DNA of 64,000 nt from Bacteroidia bacterium (GTDB taxonomy: Bacteria; Bacteroidota; Bacteroidia; B-17B0; Aurantibacillaceae): assembly GCA_016787785.1 (NCBI GenBank), contig JAEUTO010000004.1, positions 186,001 to 250,000 of the forward strand. The letters are read 5' to 3'. The notes under the pieces are model-generated. The model was not told the origin of the DNA. It saw only the letters and a program-made list of their open reading frames with translations, and ran no database searches. This document shows, one piece after another, positions 28,164 through 35,953 of the stretch. Numbering within the stretch: the first letter of the stretch is position 1; every line of letters starts with the position of its first letter. Position numbers and translations under genes: made by a program.

Positions 28164-30217
28164 TCGGTTTTTGTTTTGTAATGTAAAGTATATTGTAAAC
28201 GAAAAACAAATTCTCTGCCTGGTCCCGGTAATGGCGCGTGATAACCATTATACGGCTGAATAAATTTAAATTGCTGGTTTAAAACATCGTATGCCCCAAC
28301 ACCAACAGATAAACCTTTTAAGGGTGTTTCGTATCGTAAATAAATATTTAAAAGTGTAGTAGGCGCAAGTTGTTCAACAACCGAAGTGCCGGCACTGTCT
28401 ACAGATGTGTAACCGTGGCGAGGAGCGTAAAAAGAAAGTGTAGGACTTAGAGAAAGATCTTTTGTGACATTAAATGATGAAATTAAATTTATTTTGTGAT
28501 TTGCAAAAGCCATTAGTGCTGCACTATTATCTTCAACTTTATAATCGGCTATCTTTTCTTTATTAGCTGCCGAATAATAGGCGTAGTTAACTGCAATGTG
28601 GCCCCACTTTTGTTTTAGCGTGTATTCTGCTTCTATGCCTTGTGTGCCTGATTTGCCTGAGTTAATGTAAAAATCGGCTGAGGTAGAATCTGTATAATAT
28701 ACAATAGGGTTGTTGGTATTAATATCGTAAACATTTATTGTAAAAAAAGATTTACGTGTTAGCTGGTAACCAACTTCAACTTCCGATACCTGTGTGAGCT
28801 CCGGTTTAATTCCCGCTTCAGTACGGTAATTTATGTTCTCAATAGAAGGTGCCCTAAAAGCGCTGCTGTATAAAGCTTTGAAGTGGAAGCGACCGTATTT
28901 TTTTGTTAACCCTATTCTCGGTACAAAAGCATCGCCATATTCATTATGTTTATCGTAACGCGCTCCCAAAATAAAATTTACGAAACGTGTTTTAATTAAG
29001 CCCTGCGCAAAAAAAGCATAATTATAATAACTAACTTTTTGTTGCTTATTAGAAAAATAACTGCTGTCAATATGATCAATAGCTTCATCTCTAAAATACT
29101 CGCTACCCAAAACAAAATTAATGTGGCGGTCAACATTATAAGACGCGGTTAAATTTCCAAGTGTTCTGCTGGCGGTTCTTTTGTAAGCCTCTTTACCCGA
29201 ATAGGATTCGCTTTGCCAGGGAGTTTGGGTTTTATAGTTAAAGCGGGGTGTAATAGTTAATTTATCATTTACTTTAAGAACATATTTAAGTTCTGAAAAA
29301 ACAGAAGAGAAATTATCCTGAACAGGGCCAGCCGCTATAACATTGCCATATCCGTCGCGCATAGAAGTTTTAAAAAAATCGCCAACGCATCTAAAACTTA
29401 AACCTTTATATTTAATACCGGCATTAAAAAAAGCCGGATCATTCTGAGAGTTTCCAGTCATACTATAGCTGCTATCCTGGAAATCGGTGTAAACCCCATT
29501 ACTACGTTGCCCCTGACCCACAATGCCACTTAAGCTGTATTCAAAATCTTTAATTTTTTGACCCATCGAGAGACTAACATTTCTTCTCAAATAATCATCT
29601 TCACCTTGTCCATATGTTCCGGAAACTGCTACGCCATTAATATCCGAGCCCTGTTTCGTAATTATATTTACAACGCCATACTCTGCAAAACCACCATAAA
29701 TAGCAGAACCAGGGCCCCTTATGATCTCTATTCTTTTTATCTGGTCCATAGGATAGCGGTTACCAAATTGCGTGGTTGCATATAAGATCTCGTTCATCTC
29801 CTGCCCATCAATAAGCAATAGCATTTTGCCCTCGTGCGCCCAGTTACCACGAATGCCAACACCAACAACACCTTCCACATCAACGCCAAAGTCGAAACCC
29901 GGTACTAAACGCAATACATCTATAAGGTCGCGGGCACCCGATCTTTTTATTTCATCCTCAGTAATTAGGCTTACAATACTTGGCGATTCGCGGGTATTAA
30001 GAGGTTTTTTAGAGGCAACGGAAATTAACGAATTGATCAATTTTTCAAGTTCGCTGGGCACCCCATGCGCTTTCATCTTCAAAAGCTGTTCAAGGGACAT
30101 TTCATAAAAATCCACTGTGTCTTTTTTTACGAGCGCTGTATCTGCCTGTGCATAATACTTTGGGCAAGATAACAGCATTAAAAAAGCTGCAATTAAGAAT
30201 ATCTTAAAAAGTTGAAT
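28160..30217 (-). CDS. TonB-dependent outer-membrane receptor, YfiR-associated type
   Basis: This outer-membrane beta-barrel of about 685 residues has a short N-terminal segment MSLEQLLKMK, then a plug domain (ESPSIVSLITEDEIKRSGARDLIDVLRLVPGF, IEIIRGPGSAIYGGFAEYGVVNIITK). The barrel runs to the C-terminal aromatic FRLQYTLHY. No carboxypeptidase-like or SusC region is present. The first canonical start is ATG 30178, but it lies inside the signal peptide. The in-frame upstream sequence encodes QLFKIFLIAAFL before MLLSCPKYYAQA, with only ATT/ATA start codons back to the stop at 30248. ATT 30217 is proposed. This receptor type is commonly next to YfiR-like genes. The ligand is unknown. Confidence 0.87.
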   Translation of the reverse strand: MQLFKIFLIAAFLMLLSCPKYYAQADTALVKKDTVDFYEMSLEQLLKMKAHGVPSELEKLINSLISVASKKPLNTRESPSIVSLITEDEIKRSGARDLIDVLRLVPGFDFGVDVEGVVGVGIRGNWAHEGKMLLLIDGQEMNEILYATTQFGNRYPMDQIKRIEIIRGPGSAIYGGFAEYGVVNIITKQGSDINGVAVSGTYGQGEDDYLRRNVSLSMGQKIKDFEYSLSGIVGQGQRSNGVYTDFQDSSYSMTGNSQNDPAFFNAGIKYKGLSFRCVGDFFKTSMRDGYGNVIAAGPVQDNFSSVFSELKYVLKVNDKLTITPRFNYKTQTPWQSESYSGKEAYKRTASRTLGNLTASYNVDRHINFVLGSEYFRDEAIDHIDSSYFSNKQQKVSYYNYAFFAQGLIKTRFVNFILGARYDKHNEYGDAFVPRIGLTKKYGRFHFKALYSSAFRAPSIENINYRTEAGIKPELTQVSEVEVGYQLTRKSFFTINVYDINTNNPIVYYTDSTSADFYINSGKSGTQGIEAEYTLKQKWGHIAVNYAYYSAANKEKIADYKVEDNSAALMAFANHKINLISSFNVTKDLSLSPTLSFYAPRHGYTSVDSAGTSVVEQLAPTTLLNIYLRYETPLKGLSVGVGAYDVLNQQFKFIQPYNGYHAPLPGPGREFVFRLQYTLHYKTKTD

Positions 30218-30302
30218 AAACGGAAAGATAAAAAATATAATTAGAAATTAAAAATAATCGGCTCTAAACGATTGTTAGACCTTAAAATGTAACATTATTT
30301 GA

Positions 30303-30310
30303 TATATTTG
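30303..30310 (+). promoter_or_regulatory. -7 box of the HAMP-PP2C gene
   Basis: TATATTTG matches TAnnTTTG and lies 48 bp before the ATG of the phosphatase gene, in the divergent gap with the TonB receptor gene. Confidence 0.45.
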
Positions 30311-30357
30311 TGGGAATGGCTGCATGTTTTGTAAGAAAATGCGGTGTTTAAACAAAC

Positions 30358-32121
30358 ATGAAACTTGGTTTTTTTAATACAGGCTTCCCTAAAATAACTT
30401 TTACTTTTGCTTTGGTAATTGTGATCGTAATTGCCAACGTTTGCTTCAATTATTACATCATTCGCAAAGATAAAGCTACTATTGCTCAGATGACGGAAGT
30501 GATCAATCCTTATGTAGAGGCATTAGAAAAACTGAACCTGGTAGTAACAGAGTCAAAAATGTATTCTACAAACTGGGTCTATCTTCAAAACAGCATTGAC
30601 GACAAAAAAAATCTGGATTCCTTACAAAGAAATCAATATCCTGCCATAAAAAAGCGACTGGATAACTTGCTATTAAAATTAAATAAAAAAGCAGACGCGG
30701 ACAGTTTGGTAGATGTATTCTTAAAGATCTTTAAATTAGAACAGGTTGAAAAAGAGATCATGAAAACCCTTGTTTCTTTTGATGATTATGAAAATGCGCA
30801 AAAGAAATTTAGATGTGAAGAATTAGTTGAAAGCGAGATCTTACCACGAACCCAATCAATTAAATCGCAATTAAAAGGTATTATTCATCGCAACCGCGAA
30901 ATTGCTTTTAAAATGAAAGCAGAGATCCAGAAGGACTCAGACCGCATGACCACTTTTATGTTGCTTTCGTCTATTGGATTGTTTGTTTTTATTATGGCCT
31001 CTGTTTCTTTTATTTCGGGTGGTATTCGTAAGCCGGTATTAAGAATGAAGAACATCATTCAGCAATTGGGTAAAGGCGAATTACCAAACGAAAAACTGGA
31101 AGCCAAAAAAAATGTTATAGGCGAAATGGTCTCTTCTGTAAATGCGCTATCCGATAGTTTTACACAAACCTCGGTTTTTGCGAATGAGATAGGGAAAGGG
31201 AATTTAAATGCGCATTACGACAAATTAAGCGAAAATGATCTTCTAGGGAACGCATTAATAAACATGCGTGATAGTTTGCGTTCTTATTCCGAGAACATGG
31301 AAGAGCAAGTGCGTTTACGTACGATGGAGGTTATGGAAAAAAGCACTAAACTGGAACATGCTTATCGCGAAATTCGCGACAGTATTAGTTATGCGAAAAA
31401 GATCCAGGAATCTATTTTACCTGCTGATGAAACTATTGCAAATGTTTTTTCTAACGCTTTTGTTTTTTATAAACCAAAAGATGTAGTTTGCGGCGATTTT
31501 TACTGGTTCTCGCAAAAGGGCGATGAAGCTATTATTGCAGCGCTGGATTGCACCGGACACGGAGTGCCAGGGGCATTTATGACCGTAATAGGAAACTCGT
31601 TAATGAACCAGATCGTTAATTTCTCTGATATCACAAGTCCTGCACAAATATTGACACAGTTAGATAAACGATTGCACGAAACTTTAAAACAAAGTGGCAA
31701 CATAATCACTAACGATGGCATGGATGCAGCTATTTGCCGTTATAAAATAAGCAAGAACGAAATTACATTTGCAGGTGCAAAACGGCCCTTGTATTTATTT
31801 AAAAAAGGAGAGTTAATAGAGATAAAAGGCAACAAATCACCTATAGGAAGTTTTGGACACGATCTGGACAAAACTTTTGCAGAACATAAAATCAAAGTAA
31901 ACCCAACAGATACCTTATATATGTTCTCGGATGGTTTGCAGGATCAGTTTGGCGGAACCGATGGAAAAAAATTCATGATCAAACGTTTTAGGGATCTTTT
32001 AATCGAGGTCCAACCGCTATCTATGAAAGAGCAGGGTAAACGCATTGAAAAAGAAATGAGTGACTGGCAACATAACTTCGAGCAAACCGATGATATGTTA
32101 TTGATAGGGATAAGGTTTTAG
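30358..32121 (+). CDS. Membrane HAMP-SpoIIE/PP2C phosphatase
   Basis: This sensor phosphatase has 587 residues. Membrane helix 1 (about 13-33), a periplasmic helical sensor region (about 34-198), helix 2 (about 200-222), a HAMP domain (about 223-275), a second HAMP-like/coiled segment (about 285-345) and a SpoIIE-type PP2C domain (about 350-587) follow in order. The metal-binding aspartates are in DVVCGDFYW, AALDCTGHGVPGAF and LYMFSDGLQDQFGG. Such phosphatases usually act on a STAS or other phosphoprotein partner. It is divergent from the TonB receptor/YfiR pair, which suggests a sensory module across the envelope. No anti-sigma kinase gene is adjacent. Confidence 0.9.
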   Translation: MKLGFFNTGFPKITFTFALVIVIVIANVCFNYYIIRKDKATIAQMTEVINPYVEALEKLNLVVTESKMYSTNWVYLQNSIDDKKNLDSLQRNQYPAIKKRLDNLLLKLNKKADADSLVDVFLKIFKLEQVEKEIMKTLVSFDDYENAQKKFRCEELVESEILPRTQSIKSQLKGIIHRNREIAFKMKAEIQKDSDRMTTFMLLSSIGLFVFIMASVSFISGGIRKPVLRMKNIIQQLGKGELPNEKLEAKKNVIGEMVSSVNALSDSFTQTSVFANEIGKGNLNAHYDKLSENDLLGNALINMRDSLRSYSENMEEQVRLRTMEVMEKSTKLEHAYREIRDSISYAKKIQESILPADETIANVFSNAFVFYKPKDVVCGDFYWFSQKGDEAIIAALDCTGHGVPGAFMTVIGNSLMNQIVNFSDITSPAQILTQLDKRLHETLKQSGNIITNDGMDAAICRYKISKNEITFAGAKRPLYLFKKGELIEIKGNKSPIGSFGHDLDKTFAEHKIKVNPTDTLYMFSDGLQDQFGGTDGKKFMIKRFRDLLIEVQPLSMKEQGKRIEKEMSDWQHNFEQTDDMLLIGIRF

Positions 32122-32189
32122 GGTTAACCGCTAAGGGCACAAAGAAGGCGCTAGGTTAATTAAGGAAAAATCTTTGTGTTAAGTTTTAG
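32122..32189. repeat. Degenerate dispersed repeat, copy 2
   Basis: TTAACCGCTAAGGGCACAAAG, followed by AAGGCGC and then a CTTTGTGTTAAG stretch, resembles the reverse complement of the copy at 61831-61901. It fills the gap between two convergent genes. Confidence 0.55.
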
Positions 32190-32872
32190 TTGGAGTCACT
32201 ATCTTCATACAGCACCATAAAATCAACAATCAAACTACAGATCTCTCCATTATCATCAATGCCCCAATAACAAGGATAAAGGCCATCACCAAATCCGGAG
32301 TGAAACATCATAACATTTTGCTCAGGTGCGTTAGGAAGATGAAAATTTAACCAGTCGCCAATTGAATGTGGATTAGTTGGATCGGCATTCTTTTTAAACT
32401 CTCCGGCAAAAAAATTATCGTAAATATTTCCGTTTGGATTTTTCGAATAAAAATCTCTGTCAAATTTTAAATAATTGTCTTGTGTTTCAAAATCACAAAA
32501 ACAACCAAGTCCTGCATCTACGGGATAGCCATAGAAAGAATCTTCCGTAGATAAATTTTTAATATCCTGCCCCTCAAGTAAAGCTAACTCCCATTTGGTA
32601 GCTTTAGTTTTAGAAAATTCAAGTTTAACAGCGGCATATCTTCCGGCAAAATCACCGTCACCAGCAATACAAACGGTTACCGGATAAATTCCTGGCTTTA
32701 CCGTTTTTGTAAAAGCTGGTGTATCACCCAAACAAACCAGAGGGTCGCATGCAACAATTTTACCAGTTGGTAAATTTAAATTTCCTAATTCTAAAAAAGT
32801 TAATGTTGTACCATTTACTTCTTTGTTATCGAAATATAAATTGTAATTAATGTTAGAATATTTAGATTCCAT
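32186..32872 (-). CDS. DUF4241 domain protein
   Basis: This cytoplasmic protein of 228 residues fits DUF4241 over its whole length. Diagnostic stretches are GNLNLPTGKIVACDPLVCL, GIYPVTVCIAGD, YGYPVDAGLGCFCD and FHSGFGDGLYPCYWGIDDNGEICSLIVDF. DUF4241 proteins are often found as immunity-like or stress-associated orphan genes, but their function is unproven. There is no signal peptide. It is flanked on both sides by degenerate repeats, so this gene may be an insertion into an older PhoH-proximal gap. Confidence 0.85.
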   Translation of the reverse strand: MESKYSNINYNLYFDNKEVNGTTLTFLELGNLNLPTGKIVACDPLVCLGDTPAFTKTVKPGIYPVTVCIAGDGDFAGRYAAVKLEFSKTKATKWELALLEGQDIKNLSTEDSFYGYPVDAGLGCFCDFETQDNYLKFDRDFYSKNPNGNIYDNFFAGEFKKNADPTNPHSIGDWLNFHLPNAPEQNVMMFHSGFGDGLYPCYWGIDDNGEICSLIVDFMVLYEDSDSN

Positions 32873-32942
32873 TTTATTCTGTGTTAGTTTTTTACCAGAG
32901 AGTTACAGGGTTTTATGAGAGATAAATAAAAACACTAGTGTC

Positions 32943-32974
32943 AACTCAGTGTCCTTTGTTGCTCCGTGGTTAAT
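32943..32974. repeat. Degenerate dispersed repeat, copy 3
   Basis: CAACTCAGTGTCCTTTGTTG followed by CTCCGTGGTTAATC belongs to the 'ctcagtgtcctttgtggtt' kind of gap filler seen elsewhere in the window. It ends at the stop of phoH. Confidence 0.5.
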
Positions 32975-33925
32975 CTATTTATTGTTCTCGTAACTCTCAA
33001 TAATTGCCTTTACCAATTTATGACGGATAACATCGGTGTTATCTAATTCAATAATGCTAATGCCCTCTACCTTTTTTAAATAACGTATAGCCTGCACCAA
33101 ACCGCTTGGTTGTTTACTTGGCAGATCTATTTGCGTTACGTCGCCCGTTACAATAAACTTGGCGTTAGAGCCCATGCGTGTAAGGAACATTTTCATTTGA
33201 CTCTCGGTTGTGTTTTGAGCCTCATCCAAAATAACAAAAGCATTATCTAAAGTACGTCCGCGCATAAAAGCCAATGGTGCAATTTGTATGATCCTGTTCT
33301 CAATATACTGGTTTAGTTTATCACCAGGGATCATATCATTTAAAGCATCATACAAAGGCTGCATGTATGGATCCAGCTTTTCTTGCAGATCGCCGGGTAA
33401 AAAACCTAAATTTTCGCCAGCCTCAACAGCAGGACGGGTTAAAATAATGCGTTTTACTTCCTTATTCTTTAAAGCTTTTACCGCTAGCGCAACCGCCGTG
33501 TATGTTTTACCCGTACCGGCAGGCCCAACTGCGAAGATCATATCGTTTTTCACAATGGCGTTCAGCATTCGGCGCTGGTTTTCGGTCTTGGCTTTTACAA
33601 CCAGGCCATTATTGCCAAACAAAATAATATCGCTATTGGCGGCATCTTCCTTCGATTCAAGCATATTATCGCCGTGCTGTCCTAAAAGGCGCTCAATAAC
33701 AGTGTCTGTAAGTATACCGCTTTTGTGGTAATGGTCTACCATCAGATCGAGTTTTTTTTCGAAGCGGGTAATTTCATTGCTATCGCCCATTACCTTTAAG
33801 GAGTAGCCGCGGGCTATTAATTTTAATTTCGGAAAGTGCTTTTTAATAATGTTCAGTTTCACATCATTCACCCCATATATCTCTACCGGCTCAACGCTAT
33901 CAAGCGCTATAATTTTTTCGTTCAT
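32975..33925 (-). CDS. phoH: PhoH-family ATPase
   Basis: This cytoplasmic P-loop ATPase has 316 residues. An N-terminal KH-like segment (about 15-95) is followed by Walker A VGPAGTGKT (about 131-139), RPAVEAGENLGFLPGDL, FVILDEAQNTTESQMKMFLTRMG and VTGDVTQIDLP. The family (YbeZ/PhoH) is linked to ribosome maturation and RNA metabolism; the exact role is unsettled. It is divergent from the SAM hydrolase gene over a 104-bp gap. Confidence 0.93.
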   Translation of the reverse strand: MNEKIIALDSVEPVEIYGVNDVKLNIIKKHFPKLKLIARGYSLKVMGDSNEITRFEKKLDLMVDHYHKSGILTDTVIERLLGQHGDNMLESKEDAANSDIILFGNNGLVVKAKTENQRRMLNAIVKNDMIFAVGPAGTGKTYTAVALAVKALKNKEVKRIILTRPAVEAGENLGFLPGDLQEKLDPYMQPLYDALNDMIPGDKLNQYIENRIIQIAPLAFMRGRTLDNAFVILDEAQNTTESQMKMFLTRMGSNAKFIVTGDVTQIDLPSKQPSGLVQAIRYLKKVEGISIIELDNTDVIRHKLVKAIIESYENNK

Positions 33926-34016
33926 TTTCTTCTTAAAAACACAGAAATTCTGCTATTGTTTATAAACCTGTTAATCTCTCTTCAAGTTTAGAAAATTTAG
34001 CCCTTCAAATATTAAT

Positions 34017-34024
34017 TACTTTTG
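34017..34024 (+). promoter_or_regulatory. -7 box almost touching a start codon
   Basis: TACTTTTG matches TAnnTTTG and ends only 5 bp before ATG 34030. Transcription from this box would begin at or next to the A of the start codon, giving a leaderless or nearly leaderless mRNA. Confidence 0.4.
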
Positions 34025-34029
34025 AACAA

Positions 34030-34848
34030 ATGAGCATTGTTACTTTAACAACCGATCTGGGTTACCGCGATCCATACTTAGCAATTGTTAAGGCTAAACT
34101 TTTTTCGCAATTACCCGATGTAAAGATCATAGATCTGAGTTGTGATATTAAAGACAATAATATTTCCGACGCCGCATTTATTTTAAAAAACGCATTGCCT
34201 TATTTTCCGGAGGGTACTATTCATTTAATGGCGGTAAAATTTATTATTGATAGCGGCAACGCAAATAAACAAACGGGCATTGATAATACACGTTATTTAA
34301 TTTCAAAATATAAAGGGCAATATATTATTTGTCCCGATAATGGTTTGTTCTCTTTAATTGATTCTAATTTTAACGAGCCGGTCTATCAGTTATATTATGA
34401 TGGAAACGCGAGGCATCACTTTTTTTTAAAAGATATTTTTGTGGATGCTGCCATTCATATTTCAAAAACAAAACATGCAGATGATATTAGTATGCCTGCC
34501 GCAGAGTATTACAAAGCTTTTCAGTTTGAAAGTTTTGTAAGCGGAAATATTTTAAGAGGCAAGGGAATTTATGTAGATGATTTTGGAAATATTATTACCA
34601 ATATTACCGAGCAACAATTTAACGAGGTTATTGGTAAACGTAATTTTAGCATAACATTACCCGGCGCGCGCATTAATAAAATTGTAAGTACTTACGATGA
34701 GGTAAAGCAAGGGCAGCCTCTTGTATTGTTTAACAGCTTTGGTAATTTAGAAGTAGCAGTAAATGGCAAAAGCGCTTTGAACATGTTATGTCCGCGCGAT
34801 ATTGGCAGTAAATTTGATTTTAATTTATTAATAGAATTTTATGATTAA
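34030..34848 (+). CDS. SAM hydrolase (adenosine-forming), DUF62 family
   Basis: This family (S-adenosyl-L-methionine hydroxide adenosyltransferase) splits SAM to adenosine and methionine and is related to fluorinases. In 272 residues it has the N-terminal LTTDLGYRDPYLAIVKA, then DLSCDIKDNNISDAAFIL, YIICPDNGLFSL, KDIFVDAAIHIS and the C-terminal barrel with YVDDFGNIITNIT. All the usual blocks are present. It overlaps the next gene by 8 bp, which implies translational coupling. Confidence 0.9.
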   Translation: MSIVTLTTDLGYRDPYLAIVKAKLFSQLPDVKIIDLSCDIKDNNISDAAFILKNALPYFPEGTIHLMAVKFIIDSGNANKQTGIDNTRYLISKYKGQYIICPDNGLFSLIDSNFNEPVYQLYYDGNARHHFFLKDIFVDAAIHISKTKHADDISMPAAEYYKAFQFESFVSGNILRGKGIYVDDFGNIITNITEQQFNEVIGKRNFSITLPGARINKIVSTYDEVKQGQPLVLFNSFGNLEVAVNGKSALNMLCPRDIGSKFDFNLLIEFYD

Positions 34849-35131
34849 ACGCATTGTAAAAATGAGTTTTAAACCGCAAAATACAGAAGCCTTTAAAACT
34901 ATTTTTGAGAACAACTGGCAAAAGATAAAAGGTTTTGAAGGTTGCAGTTCGGTAGACTTGTTACAGGATGTAAATAATCCAGAAATTTTTTTCACATACA
35001 GTTTATGGCAAAGCGAAGAACATTTAAATAACTATCGCAACTCCGAATTATTTAATACCGTATGGGGTGCAACCAAAATTTTATTTAATGCAAAACCCGA
35101 AGCCTGGAGTGTGAAAAGTGTTTTGGTTTGA
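34841..35131 (+). CDS. Antibiotic biosynthesis monooxygenase (ABM) domain protein
   Basis: This small dimeric ferredoxin-like protein has 96 residues with the ABM pattern: IVKMSFKPQNTEAFKTIF, GFEGCSSVDLLQDVNNPEIFFTYSLWQSEEHLNNYRNSELF and a C-terminal AWSVKSV strand. Members degrade haem or act as monooxygenases or mere binders; the specific role is not evident. It begins 8 bp inside the SAM hydrolase gene. Its stop TGA abuts the stop of the convergent gene (palindrome TGATCA). Confidence 0.82.
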   Translation: MIKRIVKMSFKPQNTEAFKTIFENNWQKIKGFEGCSSVDLLQDVNNPEIFFTYSLWQSEEHLNNYRNSELFNTVWGATKILFNAKPEAWSVKSVLV

Positions 35132-35326
35132 TCAGGAGTAGTGATCTGTTTTTTTCTTACGATTTAAAATTAAAAAATCATCAACCATTTGAACAGAGTT
35201 GCCAATTACCATAATGGCGTGGATAAGATCTGCTTCTTCGCAATTCAAGATAACGCTCCAATCTTTTATAGCTTCTTTATTGTGAAGGTTGATCTTTGTT
35301 TCTTTTATATTTGATGGTAGCTGCAT
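35132..35326 (-). CDS. DUF3606 small protein
   Basis: This protein of 64 residues matches the DUF3606 pattern: KINLHNKEAIKDWSVILNCEEADLIHAIMVIGNSVQMVDDFL. No enzymatic residues are evident, and the function of the family is unknown. Its start lies 36 bp from the nearest element of a palindromic operator array, so it is probably the leftward gene of that control region. Confidence 0.78.
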   Translation of the reverse strand: MQLPSNIKETKINLHNKEAIKDWSVILNCEEADLIHAIMVIGNSVQMVDDFLILNRKKKTDHYS

Positions 35327-35361
35327 GGTGCTAATTTCGGATAATAAGACGGTAAGCGCAA

Positions 35362-35448
35362 TGAGTATATTTACCTATTTTTTGTATAGGTAATTTTACT
35401 GTAAATAGGTAGGTAATTTTACTTAAAAAAGGTAGGTAAATTTACCTA
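35362..35448. promoter_or_regulatory. Operator array A: four palindromes with 23-25 bp spacing
   Basis: One perfect 16-bp palindrome TAGGTAAATTTACCTA (35433-35448) and three imperfect ones start at 35410 (TAGGTAATTTTACTTA), 35387 (TAGGTAATTTTACTGT) and 35362 (TGAGTATATTTACCTA). The start-to-start distances are 25, 23 and 23 bp, about two helical turns. It lies in the divergent gap between the DUF3606 gene and the gene at 35587. The perfect form recurs twice at 41636-41675. Confidence 0.75.
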
Positions 35449-35508
35449 TTTATATATGTTAAAAATTATCTAAATAATTAATAATCATCTGTTTGACTTT
35501 TTTGACGG

Positions 35509-35540
35509 TTTGCAGTTTTACGCAACTTACTTTACATTTT
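35509..35540 (+). promoter_or_regulatory. Candidate promoter of the 35587 gene
   Basis: TTTG at 35509-35512, a 20-bp spacer and TACATTTT at 35533-35540 give a near match to the Bacteroidota promoter (TTTG-N17-23-TAnnTTTG). The start codon is 46 bp further on. Operator array A lies directly upstream. Confidence 0.5.
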
Positions 35541-35586
35541 CAGTATATTGTAAACATAAATCATTACTAACTTAAAAACAAAACTT

Positions 35587-35901
35587 ATGAGCTTTACAGG
35601 AAGAGAAGACCATCATGTAACACTGGCAGAAGCCACAGCATGGACAGCAAATTACCGCAACGCTAACCCGGGTGCAGTTAGAAGTCATTTTTATGGAAAA
35701 GACGCTATTAATGCAATTTTAGCGCAAAGCAATTGTGTTGGTATTAGAATTTATCATGCAATAAACGATCGCGCTGAAAAAGTATTGGTTTTAGTTGGCG
35801 TAAAAGCCGATGAAAGCGATATGTACACTGGTTTAATGGCAGAACGTGGTTTAATGTGTCCTCCAACATGTCCTCCTTCGAGTCCATTAAACGAGGGTTA
35901 A
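35587..35901 (+). CDS. Small conserved protein of unknown function (MSFTGREDH type)
   Basis: This protein of 104 residues has no signal peptide or membrane helix. It starts MSFTGREDHHVTLAEATAWT and continues with HFYGKDAINAILAQSNCVGIRIYHA, a strand pair EKVLVLVGVKADESDMY and a Cys/Pro-rich end with CPPTCPP. I recall similar orphan proteins in Bacteroidota but know no function. The compact alpha/beta pattern and C-terminal Cys pair could bind a metal; this is a guess. It is directly behind operator array A and is closed by its own terminator, so it is a likely main output of that control region. Confidence 0.75.
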   Translation: MSFTGREDHHVTLAEATAWTANYRNANPGAVRSHFYGKDAINAILAQSNCVGIRIYHAINDRAEKVLVLVGVKADESDMYTGLMAERGLMCPPTCPPSSPLNEG

Positions 35902-35918
35902 CAATTCTTTATGTATTT

Positions 35919-35942
35919 TTAAGGCGGCTAAGCCGCCTTAAT
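35919..35942. terminator. Terminator after the 35587 gene
   Basis: TTAAGGCGGCT and AGCCGCCTTAA flank a single A; the stem is very GC-rich, with T/A-rich flanks on both sides. Confidence 0.8.
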
Positions 35943-35953
35943 TATTTTATAGT

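Noticed and set aside
33288-33731. 147-codon frame antisense to phoH
   Set aside because: Entirely within phoH, no independent signals.
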